A DNA stretch of 64,000 nucleotides, taken from the NCBI RefSeq assembly GCF_013407855.1, contig NZ_JACBZH010000001.1, positions 4,154,001-4,218,000 of the forward strand. The letters are read 5' to 3'. The position numbers were made by a program, and so were the translations under genes. The DNA comes from Actinopolymorpha rutila. GTDB taxonomy: Bacteria > Actinomycetota > Actinomycetes > Propionibacteriales > Actinopolymorphaceae. Under the pieces are notes generated by a model. That model worked only from the letters and a program-made list of their open reading frames with translations. It was not told the DNA's origin and did not search any database. Below are positions 34,989 through 43,885 of the stretch, in pieces (within the stretch, counting starts at the first letter, position 1; every line of letters starts with the position of its first letter).

Positions 34989-36722
34989 GTGATGCTCGTC
35001 GATGCCGCCGCCGTCCTACCCCACCTCACTCTGCTGCGTCTCGGACCTGGCACCAACCTGAGCACCGAACCGGCCACTCAGGTCGGCGTTCCGGTAACGC
35101 TGACGGCCCCTGCAGGGACCGAGCTGAGCGTGCGGATCGAGGCCGAGCTCGGTGACGCCGTCGGGTACTGGCACCCGGGCCAGGGGTCGATGCGGACGTT
35201 GCCCGCCGACTGGGCCGGTCAAGTGGTCACCAGTCTGGTCAACTCAGCACCGATGGGTGCGCTCTACAACGCCGACGCTCAGGTCCTGTTCGGCTGGGCT
35301 GCCGATCGGCCAGTCGACGAGCTGACGATCCGATACGGGGTGTCGGAGGAGCACAAGACCTTCGCCGTCGAGTTCCACGCAGCCGCCTCCGGTGAGCAAC
35401 GACTTCAGATGGTGTTGACTGCGGCCGGTGGATCCGTGGCGGAGGTTGTCCAACGGCTGGCCGACTGGATGTCGACCCAGATCGAGGCGCCGGCTCTCTC
35501 GGCACCAAAGTTGGCGCTCGAGCCCGTCTACTCGACCTGGTACACCTTCACCCAGGACATCAGCGCCGAGGTGATCGAGTCCGAGGCGGCTCTCGCAGTG
35601 CCCATGGGGTGCCGCACGGTGTTCATCGACGACGGCTGGCAGCGCTTGGCCGTCGGACGCGGCTATCAAGGCTGCGGGGACTGGGTGCCGGACCCCGACA
35701 AGTTCCCCGACCTACTGGCCCATGTTCGACGCATCCGAGCACTCGGTGCCGGTGTCGTGCTCTGGGTGGCACCGTTACTGCTGGGCACGAACAGCGACGC
35801 GTACGCCGCACTAGCCAAGTACGCCACCCAGAGGCGGACGCCGGACGACTGCTTCGTTCTCGACCCGCGCCACCGCGAGGTCCGCGAGCACCTCGCTGAC
35901 GTCTGCCTGCGCCTGGTCAGCGACTACGAGATCGACGGGCTCAAGATCGACTTCCTGGATACCGCTATGCGCTATCAAGGTACGCCACCGGTCGGCGACA
36001 TCCACGACGTCGGTGAGGCGATGGCGGCCCTGCTCGGTCTGCTCCGGACCAGGCTGGACCAAGCAGGCCATGGCGACGTTGTGTTCGAGTTCCGTCAGCC
36101 GTACGTGAGCCCGGCCATCGCTCGCTTCGGACAGATCCTGCGGGCCGGTGACTGCCCAGCAGATGCCGTGGTCAACCTGCGCTCCACCATCGACTGTCGG
36201 CTGCTGTCCGTCGGGCAGGTCGTCCACGCCGACCCGATGATGTGGAGCCCGAACGGTGGACCGGAGGCGGTGGCGCAGCAGATCTACGCCGGCTTGTTCT
36301 CCGTACCGCAGATCTCGATGCGGCTCGCCGACCTGCCAGCCGACCAGGCCGAGGCGCTCACCGGCCTGGTCAGCTGGTGGCGTGACCTGGCCCCGGTGGT
36401 GCTGGAAGGCAGCATCGAGGTCACCGGAACTGAACGCGGTTACACCACCGTCCGCGCCGTTCACGACGCACTCGGTCGCGCAGTGGTCGGGGTCTACGCC
36501 CCGGTCGTGGTCGACCTCGGAGCCGACCTTCCCAGCGAGGTCACGTTAGTAAACGCCACCGCTGCCTCGTCGGTCGTGGTCCGCACCCATAATCGCTCGA
36601 TCACTGCTGGGGTGCTCCGATCGCCGAGCGCGACCGACGTCGGCGCTGTCAGCCCATCCGCTGCCGACCTGGTGGAGTTACCAATCGCACCGTACGGCAG
36701 TGCAGTCCTGACCCTCAGTTGA
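34989..36722 (+). CDS. glycoside hydrolase family 36-like (alpha-galactosidase type)
   Basis: The 577-residue cytosolic enzyme has a beta-rich N-terminal domain (about 1-165), a TIM barrel with YSTWYTFTQDI, CRTVFIDDGWQRL, WVPDPDKFPDLLAHV, the catalytic nucleophile region GLKIDFLDTAMRY and acid/base candidate RAGDCPADAVVNLRS, and a C-terminal beta domain. FIDDGWQ and KxDF are signature motifs of clan GH-D, and length and domain order fit GH36. It probably releases alpha-galactosyl or related units. No transporter is attached. GTG 34989 is followed by an ATG codon, so either may start. Confidence 0.85.
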   Translation: MMLVDAAAVLPHLTLLRLGPGTNLSTEPATQVGVPVTLTAPAGTELSVRIEAELGDAVGYWHPGQGSMRTLPADWAGQVVTSLVNSAPMGALYNADAQVLFGWAADRPVDELTIRYGVSEEHKTFAVEFHAAASGEQRLQMVLTAAGGSVAEVVQRLADWMSTQIEAPALSAPKLALEPVYSTWYTFTQDISAEVIESEAALAVPMGCRTVFIDDGWQRLAVGRGYQGCGDWVPDPDKFPDLLAHVRRIRALGAGVVLWVAPLLLGTNSDAYAALAKYATQRRTPDDCFVLDPRHREVREHLADVCLRLVSDYEIDGLKIDFLDTAMRYQGTPPVGDIHDVGEAMAALLGLLRTRLDQAGHGDVVFEFRQPYVSPAIARFGQILRAGDCPADAVVNLRSTIDCRLLSVGQVVHADPMMWSPNGGPEAVAQQIYAGLFSVPQISMRLADLPADQAEALTGLVSWWRDLAPVVLEGSIEVTGTERGYTTVRAVHDALGRAVVGVYAPVVVDLGADLPSEVTLVNATAASSVVVRTHNRSITAGVLRSPSATDVGAVSPSAADLVELPIAPYGSAVLTLS

Positions 36723-36753
36723 GTCGTCACCGAATCCGAGCGAACCGACCAAC

Positions 36754-37040
36754 ATGCCGGGCGTGCGACTGGAAGCGGTCACTTTCGACGTGGCTGACGC
36801 GGCCCCGGTGGCGGCCTTCTGGGCCGGGCTGCTCAACCGAGAGGTCCTGCGGGAGCCTGAGGGCGTGTTGGGACTGGGTGACATGCTGCAGGTCGGGCTT
36901 CGCTTCGTCACCTCCGACACCAAGCAGGTCGGCCCGCGCCGGTTGCAATTGCACCTGACCAGCAGCAGCCGAGGACCAGCAGCGAACCGTTGAAAGGGCG
37001 CTGCGCCTTGGCGGCCGCCACATTGACGTGGGCCAAAGCG
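36754..37040 (+). pseudogene. VOC/glyoxalase-like protein, frameshifted and truncated
   Basis: The first frame reads MPGVRLEAVTFDVADAAPVA, AFWAGLLNREVLREPEGVLG and GPRRLQLHLTSSS, the N-terminal half of a VOC-superfamily domain of the PhnB/DUF4062-like kind. After about 36970 the sequence continues in another frame (DQQRTVERALRLGGRHIDVG) and then loses similarity. A one-base change near 36970 plus loss of the second half inactivates it. The first frame stops at 36993. Confidence 0.65.
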
Positions 37041-37112
37041 TCGATGCGACGCCGCTAACTCACCGAGGCGATCCCGGCCGGTCCACGCGATCTGTTACGG
37101 CAACGGTCAAGT

Positions 37113-37592
37113 TCAGCCCGGGAGATCCTCCGCGCGCTTTGCGGCGAGCTCGCCGTGCAGCAGTCCAGTCGACTGGCCGACCTCGATAAGGTATCCGTCC
37201 GGGTCCCGTATGTAGCAGCGGACCTCTGCACCGCGGTCGATCGGTGGCGTAACAAACTCTGCGCCCTTGGCTTTCCACTCCTCGTAGCAGGCCTGGATAT
37301 CAGCGACCCGTAGGTTGAGGAATATCGAGGTCGTGTCGCCGGGCTCGTAATTCACCACCGAGATACCTGGCTTGTCGGGGGTAGGCGGCCCGCCGGGGTT
37401 CATGATGATCCACGAATTGGCCAGCTTGACCATGCACGGGTTCTCATCTAGGACGACGGTGCCGCCGAGGACCCGCGAGTAGAAATCCCGGGACCGCGCG
37501 ATCTTACGGACGGTGATGAACAACGTCACCACAAAGCCGTCGTCTGGCAAGGGGAGATTGGTGAAGTCGATCCGGTCTGTTGGGTCCGTCAT
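37113..37592 (-). CDS. VOC-superfamily (glyoxalase/dioxygenase-like) protein
   Basis: The 159-residue single-domain VOC protein has two babbab modules: FVVTLFITVRKIARSRDFYS with LGGTVVLDENPCMVKLANSW, and SIFLNLRVADIQACYEEWKA with CYIRDPDGYLIEVGQS (the DPDGxxIE metal-site motif). It could be a glyoxalase, extradiol dioxygenase or antibiotic-binding protein; the specific role is unknown. ATG at 37592 with AGGAAT upstream. It lies beside, but convergent to, the VOC pseudogene at 36754, and the two are not close paralogues. Confidence 0.85.
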   Translation of the reverse strand: MTDPTDRIDFTNLPLPDDGFVVTLFITVRKIARSRDFYSRVLGGTVVLDENPCMVKLANSWIIMNPGGPPTPDKPGISVVNYEPGDTTSIFLNLRVADIQACYEEWKAKGAEFVTPPIDRGAEVRCYIRDPDGYLIEVGQSTGLLHGELAAKRAEDLPG

Positions 37593-37779
37593 AATTCCTC
37601 CGTTCCGGCCGCATCGGAAGCCTTCCGCTCACGAGGTTCGACCCCTGCCGAGTTGGCGGGTTCCAAGCGCCTGATGGATATCACGTTGTCACACCAAGTC
37701 GGGTCACTTATGGACAGCTCCGGTGCCTCCTCCTGAGCGCCGGACGGTCGATCGAGCGTGACCCGCACCTGATCCCCAA

Positions 37780-38330
37780 GCTAACGGTGGAAGCTCACTT
37801 TCAACCGAGGCACCGGAGCCGATGAGAAGGACGTCGATCCGGAAGCTGACTGTGCCCGACCATCCGGTCAGCTTCGGCACGTCGTAGAACAAGGCTCCCG
37901 GCTCTGTTCCGGCCGGTCGCAACACATCGGCGACCCGGAGTCGTCGGTGGCCCGCAGCGCCCAATGCCCGACGACGTTCGGCACGCTGACTTGCAGCAGC
38001 GGATACGTGCCCAGGTCGACCGGGACGCGCCGACTCGCGTATGCGCCATCACCCGTCGCCGTGATCACAAGCTGTCCACGCGAGTTGGACAGTGTCACGC
38101 CGGTAGCCGACACCACTCCCCCGCCGATTCGCATCTGTCGACGAAACCGGCCTGTGCCTCGGAATACTCGGGCGCGGCGCCGCCCGGTCGCACGTTGAGC
38201 ATCAGCAGATCGTCCAGGCGCGTCGCCGTGTCGTGCGCGTAGTACGCGGCGTTCAACGGCACGTCCGGGCGGTTGCTCTGCTCCACCGGCGATGCCGAGG
38301 ACCTCCCGGCGACTCAGACTGCCCTGACGC
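37780..38330 (-). pseudogene. secreted Tat-signal protein, multiply frameshifted
   Basis: Leftward, pieces in three frames line up as one protein. A Tat-type signal QGSLSRREVLGIAGG is followed by EQSNRPDVPLNAAYYAHDTA, DDLLMLNVRPGGAAPEYSEA, then VVSATGVTLSNSRGQLVITA, VPVDLGTYPLLQVSVPNVVG and finally GALFYDVPKLTGWSGTVSFR. The C-terminal part is a beta sandwich like carbohydrate-binding modules of secreted glycosidases. At least three frame changes exclude function. I cannot name the original enzyme. Confidence 0.6.
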
Positions 38331-38554
38331 ATCGGCTGCACATCTCACACATCGGGAGGCAACGCGTCCGACCGGAACCGGCATGCGGTTCCTGCGGCTG
38401 CATCGAACGCCGGCGAGCCGGACCCCACGCCGGAGCCCGCGCCAGAAGAGATCTTTACGCGGAAGTTCACCGACGTGTCGGCTGCCGGTCGGCTGTGTCC
38501 CAGGCAGAGGGCAGAACCTTCGGAGCACCATCCCGTTCTCGGAGGTCTGTACCC

Positions 38555-40726
38555 ATGCCCGAACTTTCCCGCAGACATCTTCTCGGCGCCGCCGCCGCGG
38601 TCACCGGAGGGGCTGCTGTGAACGCCGCCCTGCCTGCCGGCACAGCGGCCGCGGCTCCGGCGTCGGCGACCAAGCCGCCACCTGCGGTTCGCGGCGACAT
38701 ACGGGACGTCAAGCACGTCGTGGTCATCATGCAGGAGAACCGCAGCTTCGACCACTACTTCGGCTGCCTGAAAGGCGTCCGGGGCTTCGGCGACCGCTCC
38801 ACGATCGAGCTCCCTGGCGGCAAGGCGGTCTGGGAGCAACCGAAGACACCTACTGCCGATGCCACCACGCAGTTCCCGTGGCGCCTCAGCGGCGCCAAGA
38901 CGTGGAGCGGATCGACGCCACCGAGCCCCGAGATCGGCGCCGCCAACTACGGCGGCACCAGTCACGGCTGGGACGACCAGCACGCCGCGTGGTACGGCGG
39001 GCTGATGAACGGCTGGTACTCCGCCAAGGGCGGACCGACCACCCTCGGCTATCTCGACCGCCACGACCTGCCCTTCCACTACGCACTGGCCGACGCCTAC
39101 ACGGTCGGCGACGCCTACCACTGCTCAGTGATCAGCGCGACCGGCCCGAACCGCACCTACCTGTGGAGCGGAACAATCAACGCCAACAAGGAACACGGCA
39201 GCTTCATCGCCTACTCCGGAGGCGACGAGCTCGGCCGGTTCCTGCCCTGGAAGTCCTACGCCGAGACGCTGCAGGCGGCCGGAGTCAGCTGGCGGGTCTA
39301 CCAGTGCGCCGACGACTACGGCGACAACGGCCTGGAATACTTCGACACCTTCGCCAAGCTCGACCCAGCACAGGGCGGCAAGGCCGAGCCCGGCAACGTC
39401 TACTACGACAACGGCGTGAAGAACGTCCCCGAGCCCGCCACCGGGCTGTCGGGCAACGCAGACAACCTGATCGCCGCGATCCGCTCCGACGTGCAGCGTG
39501 GCACCCTGCCACAGGTCAGCTGGGTGGTGAACAACCAGTTCTTCTCCGAGCACCCGGTCACTGCCCCGAGCAACGGCGCATACTTCCTGCGCGGTGTCCT
39601 CGAAGCACTCAACGCCGACCCGGACGTGTTCAACTCGACCGTGGTGATCCTCAACTACGACGAGAACGACGGCCAGTTCGACCACGTCCCACCGCCGATC
39701 CCGGCCCCGGGCGAGGACGACGAGTTCGTGACCGGGACGCTCGGCTCGTACGGTGTCACCGCACCCGTCCCGGTCGGGCTCGGCTTCCGCGTGCCGCTGG
39801 TGCTCGTCTCACCGTGGACCCGCGGCGGCTGGGTGACCTCGGAAGTGTCCGACCACACCTCGGTCATCCAGTTTCTCGAGAAGTGGACCAGCGCGATCGG
39901 CAAGCCGGCCATCTCCCCGAACATCAGCGAGTGGCGCCGGAAGATCTGCGGCGACCTGACCTCGGCCTTCGACTTCAAAGCTCCGGTCTACGGCCTGCCG
40001 GACCTGCCGCACACGGGACCGCTCGTCCCGGAGGTTCAGTACACCCCGCTACCGGGCGACAACTCCATGCCGGTCCAGGAGACAGGCACGAAGCGTGCAC
40101 GCGCGCTGCCGTACCAGCCGAACGTCAACCTCGTCGGCTTCGCCGAAGGGCCGTCCGGCAGCACAGCCAAGCTGGAGTTCAGCAACGCAGCTCCGTTCGT
40201 GACGAAGGCGAGTCACTTCGCGGTGTACAACAACCGTGCCGACGCCCCGAAACTCAGCGAGTACCCGGCCGCCTTTCCCCACCAGTACACCGTCGCGGCG
40301 CACGCGACGGTCTCCGGGACCGGCGCCGTGGGCACCTCCGCCGACGACACCGCGTACGACATCACCGTGACCGGCCCCAACCGGTTCCTGCGAAGGTTCA
40401 CCGGTGACACCGCGACGGCCGGCAAGGACCTCCTCGTGGAGGCGACCTACTACGACGGCGCGGCCAGCGAGCCCCCGAAACTGAAGCTGAGGCTGACCAA
40501 CCACAACGGCTCGGCCGCGACCTTCACGATCAGCCCCAACCACTATCTGCCCGGTGGGCCGCAGACGGTGAAGGTGGCCGCGCAAGGCAAGGAGGCCTGG
40601 GCGGTGAACCCGACGCACGTCAGCGACGGCTGGTACGACGTGACGGTCACCGCCGACTGCGACGAGAAGTGGTCGCAACGGCTGGTCGGTCATCTGGAAC
40701 ACGGAACACCCAGCATCACCGGGTGA
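38555..40726 (+). CDS. phosphocholine-specific phospholipase C (Tat-secreted)
   Basis: The 723-residue exported phosphoesterase (PF04185 family) hydrolyses phosphatidylcholine or sphingomyelin in characterised relatives. The N terminus carries a twin-arginine signal ELSRRHLLGAAAAV. The catalytic core has HVVVIMQENRSFDHYFGCLK (metal site and nucleophile region), ILNYDENDGQFDHVPPP (second metal-binding Asp/His) and VPLVLVSPWTRGG. Two C-terminal DUF756-type beta domains follow (about 500-723). The ATG at 38555 has GGAGG ten bases upstream. The long upstream open frame is not coding. It is followed by a related phosphoesterase, probably with its own promoter, suggesting a phosphate-scavenging locus. 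Confidence 0.93.
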   Translation: MPELSRRHLLGAAAAVTGGAAVNAALPAGTAAAAPASATKPPPAVRGDIRDVKHVVVIMQENRSFDHYFGCLKGVRGFGDRSTIELPGGKAVWEQPKTPTADATTQFPWRLSGAKTWSGSTPPSPEIGAANYGGTSHGWDDQHAAWYGGLMNGWYSAKGGPTTLGYLDRHDLPFHYALADAYTVGDAYHCSVISATGPNRTYLWSGTINANKEHGSFIAYSGGDELGRFLPWKSYAETLQAAGVSWRVYQCADDYGDNGLEYFDTFAKLDPAQGGKAEPGNVYYDNGVKNVPEPATGLSGNADNLIAAIRSDVQRGTLPQVSWVVNNQFFSEHPVTAPSNGAYFLRGVLEALNADPDVFNSTVVILNYDENDGQFDHVPPPIPAPGEDDEFVTGTLGSYGVTAPVPVGLGFRVPLVLVSPWTRGGWVTSEVSDHTSVIQFLEKWTSAIGKPAISPNISEWRRKICGDLTSAFDFKAPVYGLPDLPHTGPLVPEVQYTPLPGDNSMPVQETGTKRARALPYQPNVNLVGFAEGPSGSTAKLEFSNAAPFVTKASHFAVYNNRADAPKLSEYPAAFPHQYTVAAHATVSGTGAVGTSADDTAYDITVTGPNRFLRRFTGDTATAGKDLLVEATYYDGAASEPPKLKLRLTNHNGSAATFTISPNHYLPGGPQTVKVAAQGKEAWAVNPTHVSDGWYDVTVTADCDEKWSQRLVGHLEHGTPSITG

Positions 40727-40823
40727 CCTGCCAGTGGCTGACCTCACAGGTGGAAGTGCACGCCGCACTCCTTCCTGGCCACCAGGCACTCTGGCGGTCA
40801 AGATCACCTTCTGATCCGAAAGC

Positions 40824-40845
40824 GTTCACTCTTGATCCACCGGAC
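40824..40845 (+). promoter_or_regulatory. possible PHO-box-like direct repeat
   Basis: Two adjacent 11-base units, GTTCACTCTTG and ATCCACCGGAC, partly match the actinobacterial PhoP repeat (GTTCACC-like, 11-base period). They lie about 90 bases before the GTG of the second phosphoesterase. The second unit is weak, so this is suggestive only. Confidence 0.25.
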
Positions 40846-40933
40846 AGTCGGCTGTAGGGCTACTGCTCGGTGCAACATTGCGGCCGCCGGCCGTCCGTCG
40901 GCCGGCGCCAGCATCGTGGCGAGGAGGAACCAC

Positions 40934-42511
40934 GTGTCATCAGCGGGACGAAGCATCCGCACGGTCGCGACAGCGGCGGCAGGCGCGGCATTGGTAGCGG
41001 CAATCTCGGCGCTCGGAACAGGTGCCGGGACAGGGCTGACAGCAAGCAGCGGGTCCGACCTCGAGCCGGTCGCGGCCCAGGTCGCGACGACCAGGACCCC
41101 GGTCGAGCACCTGGTCGTGATCTTCCAGGAGAACGTCTCCTTCGATCACTACTTCGCGACGTACCCTCATGCGGCCAACCCGGCGGCCGAGCCCGCCTTC
41201 CACGCCGCACCGGACACCCCCGCGGTGAACGGCCTGAACGCCTCTCTGCTCGCGCCGAACAACCCCAACTCGGCCCAGCCGTTCCGGCTGGACCGCACCC
41301 AGGCGCAGACGTGCGACCAGGACCACAGCTACACCGACGAGCAGCAGGCCACCGACTCGGGGCTGATGGACAAGTTCGTCGAGACTATCGGCCGGGGCAG
41401 CGCCTCCTGCGCCGACTACGGGCACGGCAAGGGCCTGACCATGGGCTACTACGACGGCAACACCGTCACCGCGATGTGGAACTACGCCCAGCACTTCGCG
41501 ATGAGCGACAACTCCTACAACACGACGTACGGCCCGTCCTCGCCCGGTGCGATCAACCTCGTGTCCGGCCAGACACACTGGTTCACCAACGACAAGTCCA
41601 CGGCCGTCACCGAGAACCACACCGTGATCGGCGACCCGCAACCCGGCCTTGACAAGTGCTCCAACCGGGACACCAGCGTCGCGACGCCGGAGAACAAGGG
41701 CAACGTCGGTGACCTGCTGAACGCCCACGGCGTCACCTGGGGCTGGTTCCAGGGCGGATTCGCCGACTGCAATGCCTCACACACCGACGTAGGCGGGGTC
41801 GCCTCGAAGGACTACATTCCCCACCACGAACCGTTCCAGTACTACCCGTCGACGGCGAACCCGCAGCACCTGCCGCCGAGCAGCGTCGCGATGATCGGCA
41901 AGAAGGACCAGGCCAACCACCAGTACGACCTGGCCGACTTCTGGAACTCCGTCGACGCCGGCGACATGCCGGCGGTCAGCTTCCTCAAGGCCGCCGCCTA
42001 CCAGGACGGCCACGCCGGCTACTCCACTCCCTTGGACGAGCAGACTTTCCTCGTCAACACGATCAACCGTCTGCAGCGCTCCAAGGACTGGGCCAACACC
42101 GCGGTGGTCATCGCCTACGACGACTCCGACGGATGGTACGACCACCAACTGGGCCCGATCGTCAACCAGTCACTCGACCCAGCCCACGACGGACTCACCA
42201 AGGACAAGCTGTGCGGCAGCGACGCACGTAACGTGTCCGGCGGTTACCAGGACCGCTGTGGCTACGGGCCGCGCCTCCCGCTGCTGGTGATCTCGCCGTA
42301 CGCCAGGTCCAACTACGTCGACCACACCACGACCGACCAGACGTCGATCCTCGCCTTCATCGAGAACAACTGGAAGCTCGGCCGGATCGGCGACCACTCC
42401 TTCGACGAGAAGGCCGGAAGCCTTGACGGGCTGTTCGACTTCTCCACCCAGCGAGGAAGGACGAAGCCGCTCTTCCTCGACCCGGCAACGGGCTCATCCC
42501 ACGGGGCTTGA
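40934..42511 (+). CDS. secreted phosphoesterase (acid phosphatase/PLC family)
   Basis: The 525-residue protein of the same PF04185 family as the gene before it lacks the C-terminal beta domains and is closer to acid phosphatase AcpA-like members. It has a signal peptide (SIRTVATAAAGAALVAAISAL), active-site start EHLVVIFQENVSFDHYFATY and metal residues in AVVIAYDDSDGWYDHQLGP and RLPLLVISPYARSNYVDH. The GTG at 40934 with GAGGAGG seven bases upstream is preferred to the frame opening at 40832. A strong terminator follows. It likely releases phosphate from organic esters outside the cell. Confidence 0.9.
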   Translation: MSSAGRSIRTVATAAAGAALVAAISALGTGAGTGLTASSGSDLEPVAAQVATTRTPVEHLVVIFQENVSFDHYFATYPHAANPAAEPAFHAAPDTPAVNGLNASLLAPNNPNSAQPFRLDRTQAQTCDQDHSYTDEQQATDSGLMDKFVETIGRGSASCADYGHGKGLTMGYYDGNTVTAMWNYAQHFAMSDNSYNTTYGPSSPGAINLVSGQTHWFTNDKSTAVTENHTVIGDPQPGLDKCSNRDTSVATPENKGNVGDLLNAHGVTWGWFQGGFADCNASHTDVGGVASKDYIPHHEPFQYYPSTANPQHLPPSSVAMIGKKDQANHQYDLADFWNSVDAGDMPAVSFLKAAAYQDGHAGYSTPLDEQTFLVNTINRLQRSKDWANTAVVIAYDDSDGWYDHQLGPIVNQSLDPAHDGLTKDKLCGSDARNVSGGYQDRCGYGPRLPLLVISPYARSNYVDHTTTDQTSILAFIENNWKLGRIGDHSFDEKAGSLDGLFDFSTQRGRTKPLFLDPATGSSHGA

Positions 42512-42545
42512 GCACGAGTTACCGTCCGCATCTCGAGTTTCATCC

Positions 42546-42583
42546 GTGGCTGCCGCCTCTCCTGTACGAGAGGCGGCAGCCAT
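42546..42583 (+). terminator. strong hairpin terminator
   Basis: GGCTGCCGCCTCTC at 42548-42561 is perfectly complementary to GAGAGGCGGCAGCC at 42568-42581 with a six-base loop, 36 bases after the phosphoesterase stop. It is a factor-independent-type hairpin without a long U run. Confidence 0.85.
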
Positions 42584-42699
42584 GTATCTCCGGCGGGCGC
42601 ACTGGCAACGTCCGAGCTCGCGCATCTTCGGCCTTGCGCGATCCGGCATCATGGCGCCATCGGAGCGTCACCCTCTGATCTGAATCAGGACATCTGGCC

Positions 42700-43246
42700 T
42701 CGCCACCTTCCGACGACGGAGTGCGCACCCCGCACGGTGGTCGTGCCCGTGGCCGGCGTCAAGCGCTCGACCAGCGAGGCCATCTCGGCTGCCCGGGCAC
42801 TCGGGCGGAACGTCGTCGCGACCTACGTCTGCGACCCGGAGGACAGGTCCGCCGCGGACCGGCTGACGCGGGAGTGGCAGTACCGGGATCCCGGCGTACC
42901 GCTGGTCCTCCTCGATGCGGATCCGCACCAACGGCTGGCCCGTCCGGTCGTGGAGTACCTCCGCCGCTACGACCACGCCGCTCCGGTGGTGCTGATCGCC
43001 GAGGTCGAGCCCGCGCACCCCTGGCTGCGGATCCTGCAGAACCAGCGGGGTGCCGTCCTCGCCCGCGCGGTGCGCCGCGGGACGAACGCCCTGGTGTGCC
43101 GGCTCAGGTTTCCCGTCCTCCCCCAAGATCGCCGGCACCACCGGCCGTCACTCCGGCCAGAACGATCGCAACGTTCCCGCGGTGATGCTCGTGGTGCACC
43201 CACTCTCCGAGCTCCCCACTGTCGAGGAGATCTCCGAAAGAGGTAG
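42700..43246 (+). pseudogene. USP-like C-terminal domain of an APC permease, detached
   Basis: The open piece reads CAPRTVVVPVAGVKRSTSEA, ISAARALGRNVVATYVCDPE, DRLTREWQYRDPGVPLVLLD and ILQNQRGAVLARAVRRGTNA to about 43110, and then drifts. This is the universal-stress-protein-like cytosolic tail found after the 12 helices of a group of actinobacterial APC permeases, whose sequence normally ends CRLRFPV; here that sequence is passed and the frame runs on to 43246. No membrane part precedes it. A start at GTG 42737 could express the domain alone, but truncation is more likely. Confidence 0.55.
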
Positions 43247-43262
43247 GTAGAGTGCTGCGTTC

Positions 43263-43856
43263 ATGGACTTCCCGCTTGCTGACAAGCCGACCTTGACGGG
43301 CAACGCCGTCGTGCTTCGACCGTTCACGGCGCCCGACATCAAGGCGATGGGTCGGATACTCGCCGACCCCGAAGTGCTCCGGATGACCGGCCGAGTCCAC
43401 AGTTCGGTGAAGATGTCCGACTTCCCTCCCGACCTCGACGAGTCCACCCGACGCTGGTACGGGTCCTGCGGCGAGCAGCCGGACCGACTCGACCTGGCGC
43501 TGGTTGACCGAGGCTCCGGGTGCTGCGTGGGCGAGATCGTGCTCAACCACTGGGAACCGGCCAACCAGGCGTGCCATTTTCGGATCGTGATCGCGCCGGA
43601 AGGACGCGGCCATGGGCTTGGATCGGAAGCGACCCGGTTGATCCTGCGGCACGCGTTCACAGCCACGAACCTGTTCCGGATCGAGCTTGGCGTGTTTGCG
43701 TTCAACCCCGCGGCCGTCCACGTCTACGAGGCTGCGGGTTTCCGGATCGAGGGCCGGCGGCGCGCAGCGCATGTCTTCGACGGCGAACGAGTCGACGACA
43801 TCGTGATGGCGGTATTGCGCCCGGACTGGCTGGCGGCAAACCAGCAACCCTGCTGA
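43263..43856 (+). CDS. GNAT-family N-acetyltransferase (RimJ/RimL type)
   Basis: The 197-residue protein has RimJ/RimL-like order: LTGNAVVLRPFTAPDIKAMG at the N terminus, GEIVLNHWEPANQACHFRIV, acetyl-CoA loop APEGRGHGLGSEATRLILRH, RIELGVFAFNPAAVHVYEAA and GFRIEGRRRAAHVFDGERVD. Such enzymes acetylate protein N termini, antibiotics or polyamines; the target is unknown. ATG 43263 follows GAGGTAGG. It is convergent with the APC transporter, whose end lies 30 bases away. Confidence 0.88.
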   Translation: MDFPLADKPTLTGNAVVLRPFTAPDIKAMGRILADPEVLRMTGRVHSSVKMSDFPPDLDESTRRWYGSCGEQPDRLDLALVDRGSGCCVGEIVLNHWEPANQACHFRIVIAPEGRGHGLGSEATRLILRHAFTATNLFRIELGVFAFNPAAVHVYEAAGFRIEGRRRAAHVFDGERVDDIVMAVLRPDWLAANQQPC

Positions 43857-43885
43857 ATCGCCTCCCCGCGGCTCGTTCCGGTCGC

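Noticed and set aside
38233..40407. 724-residue plus-strand frame
   Set aside because: It is an Arg-rich shadow of the phospholipase C gene in another frame.
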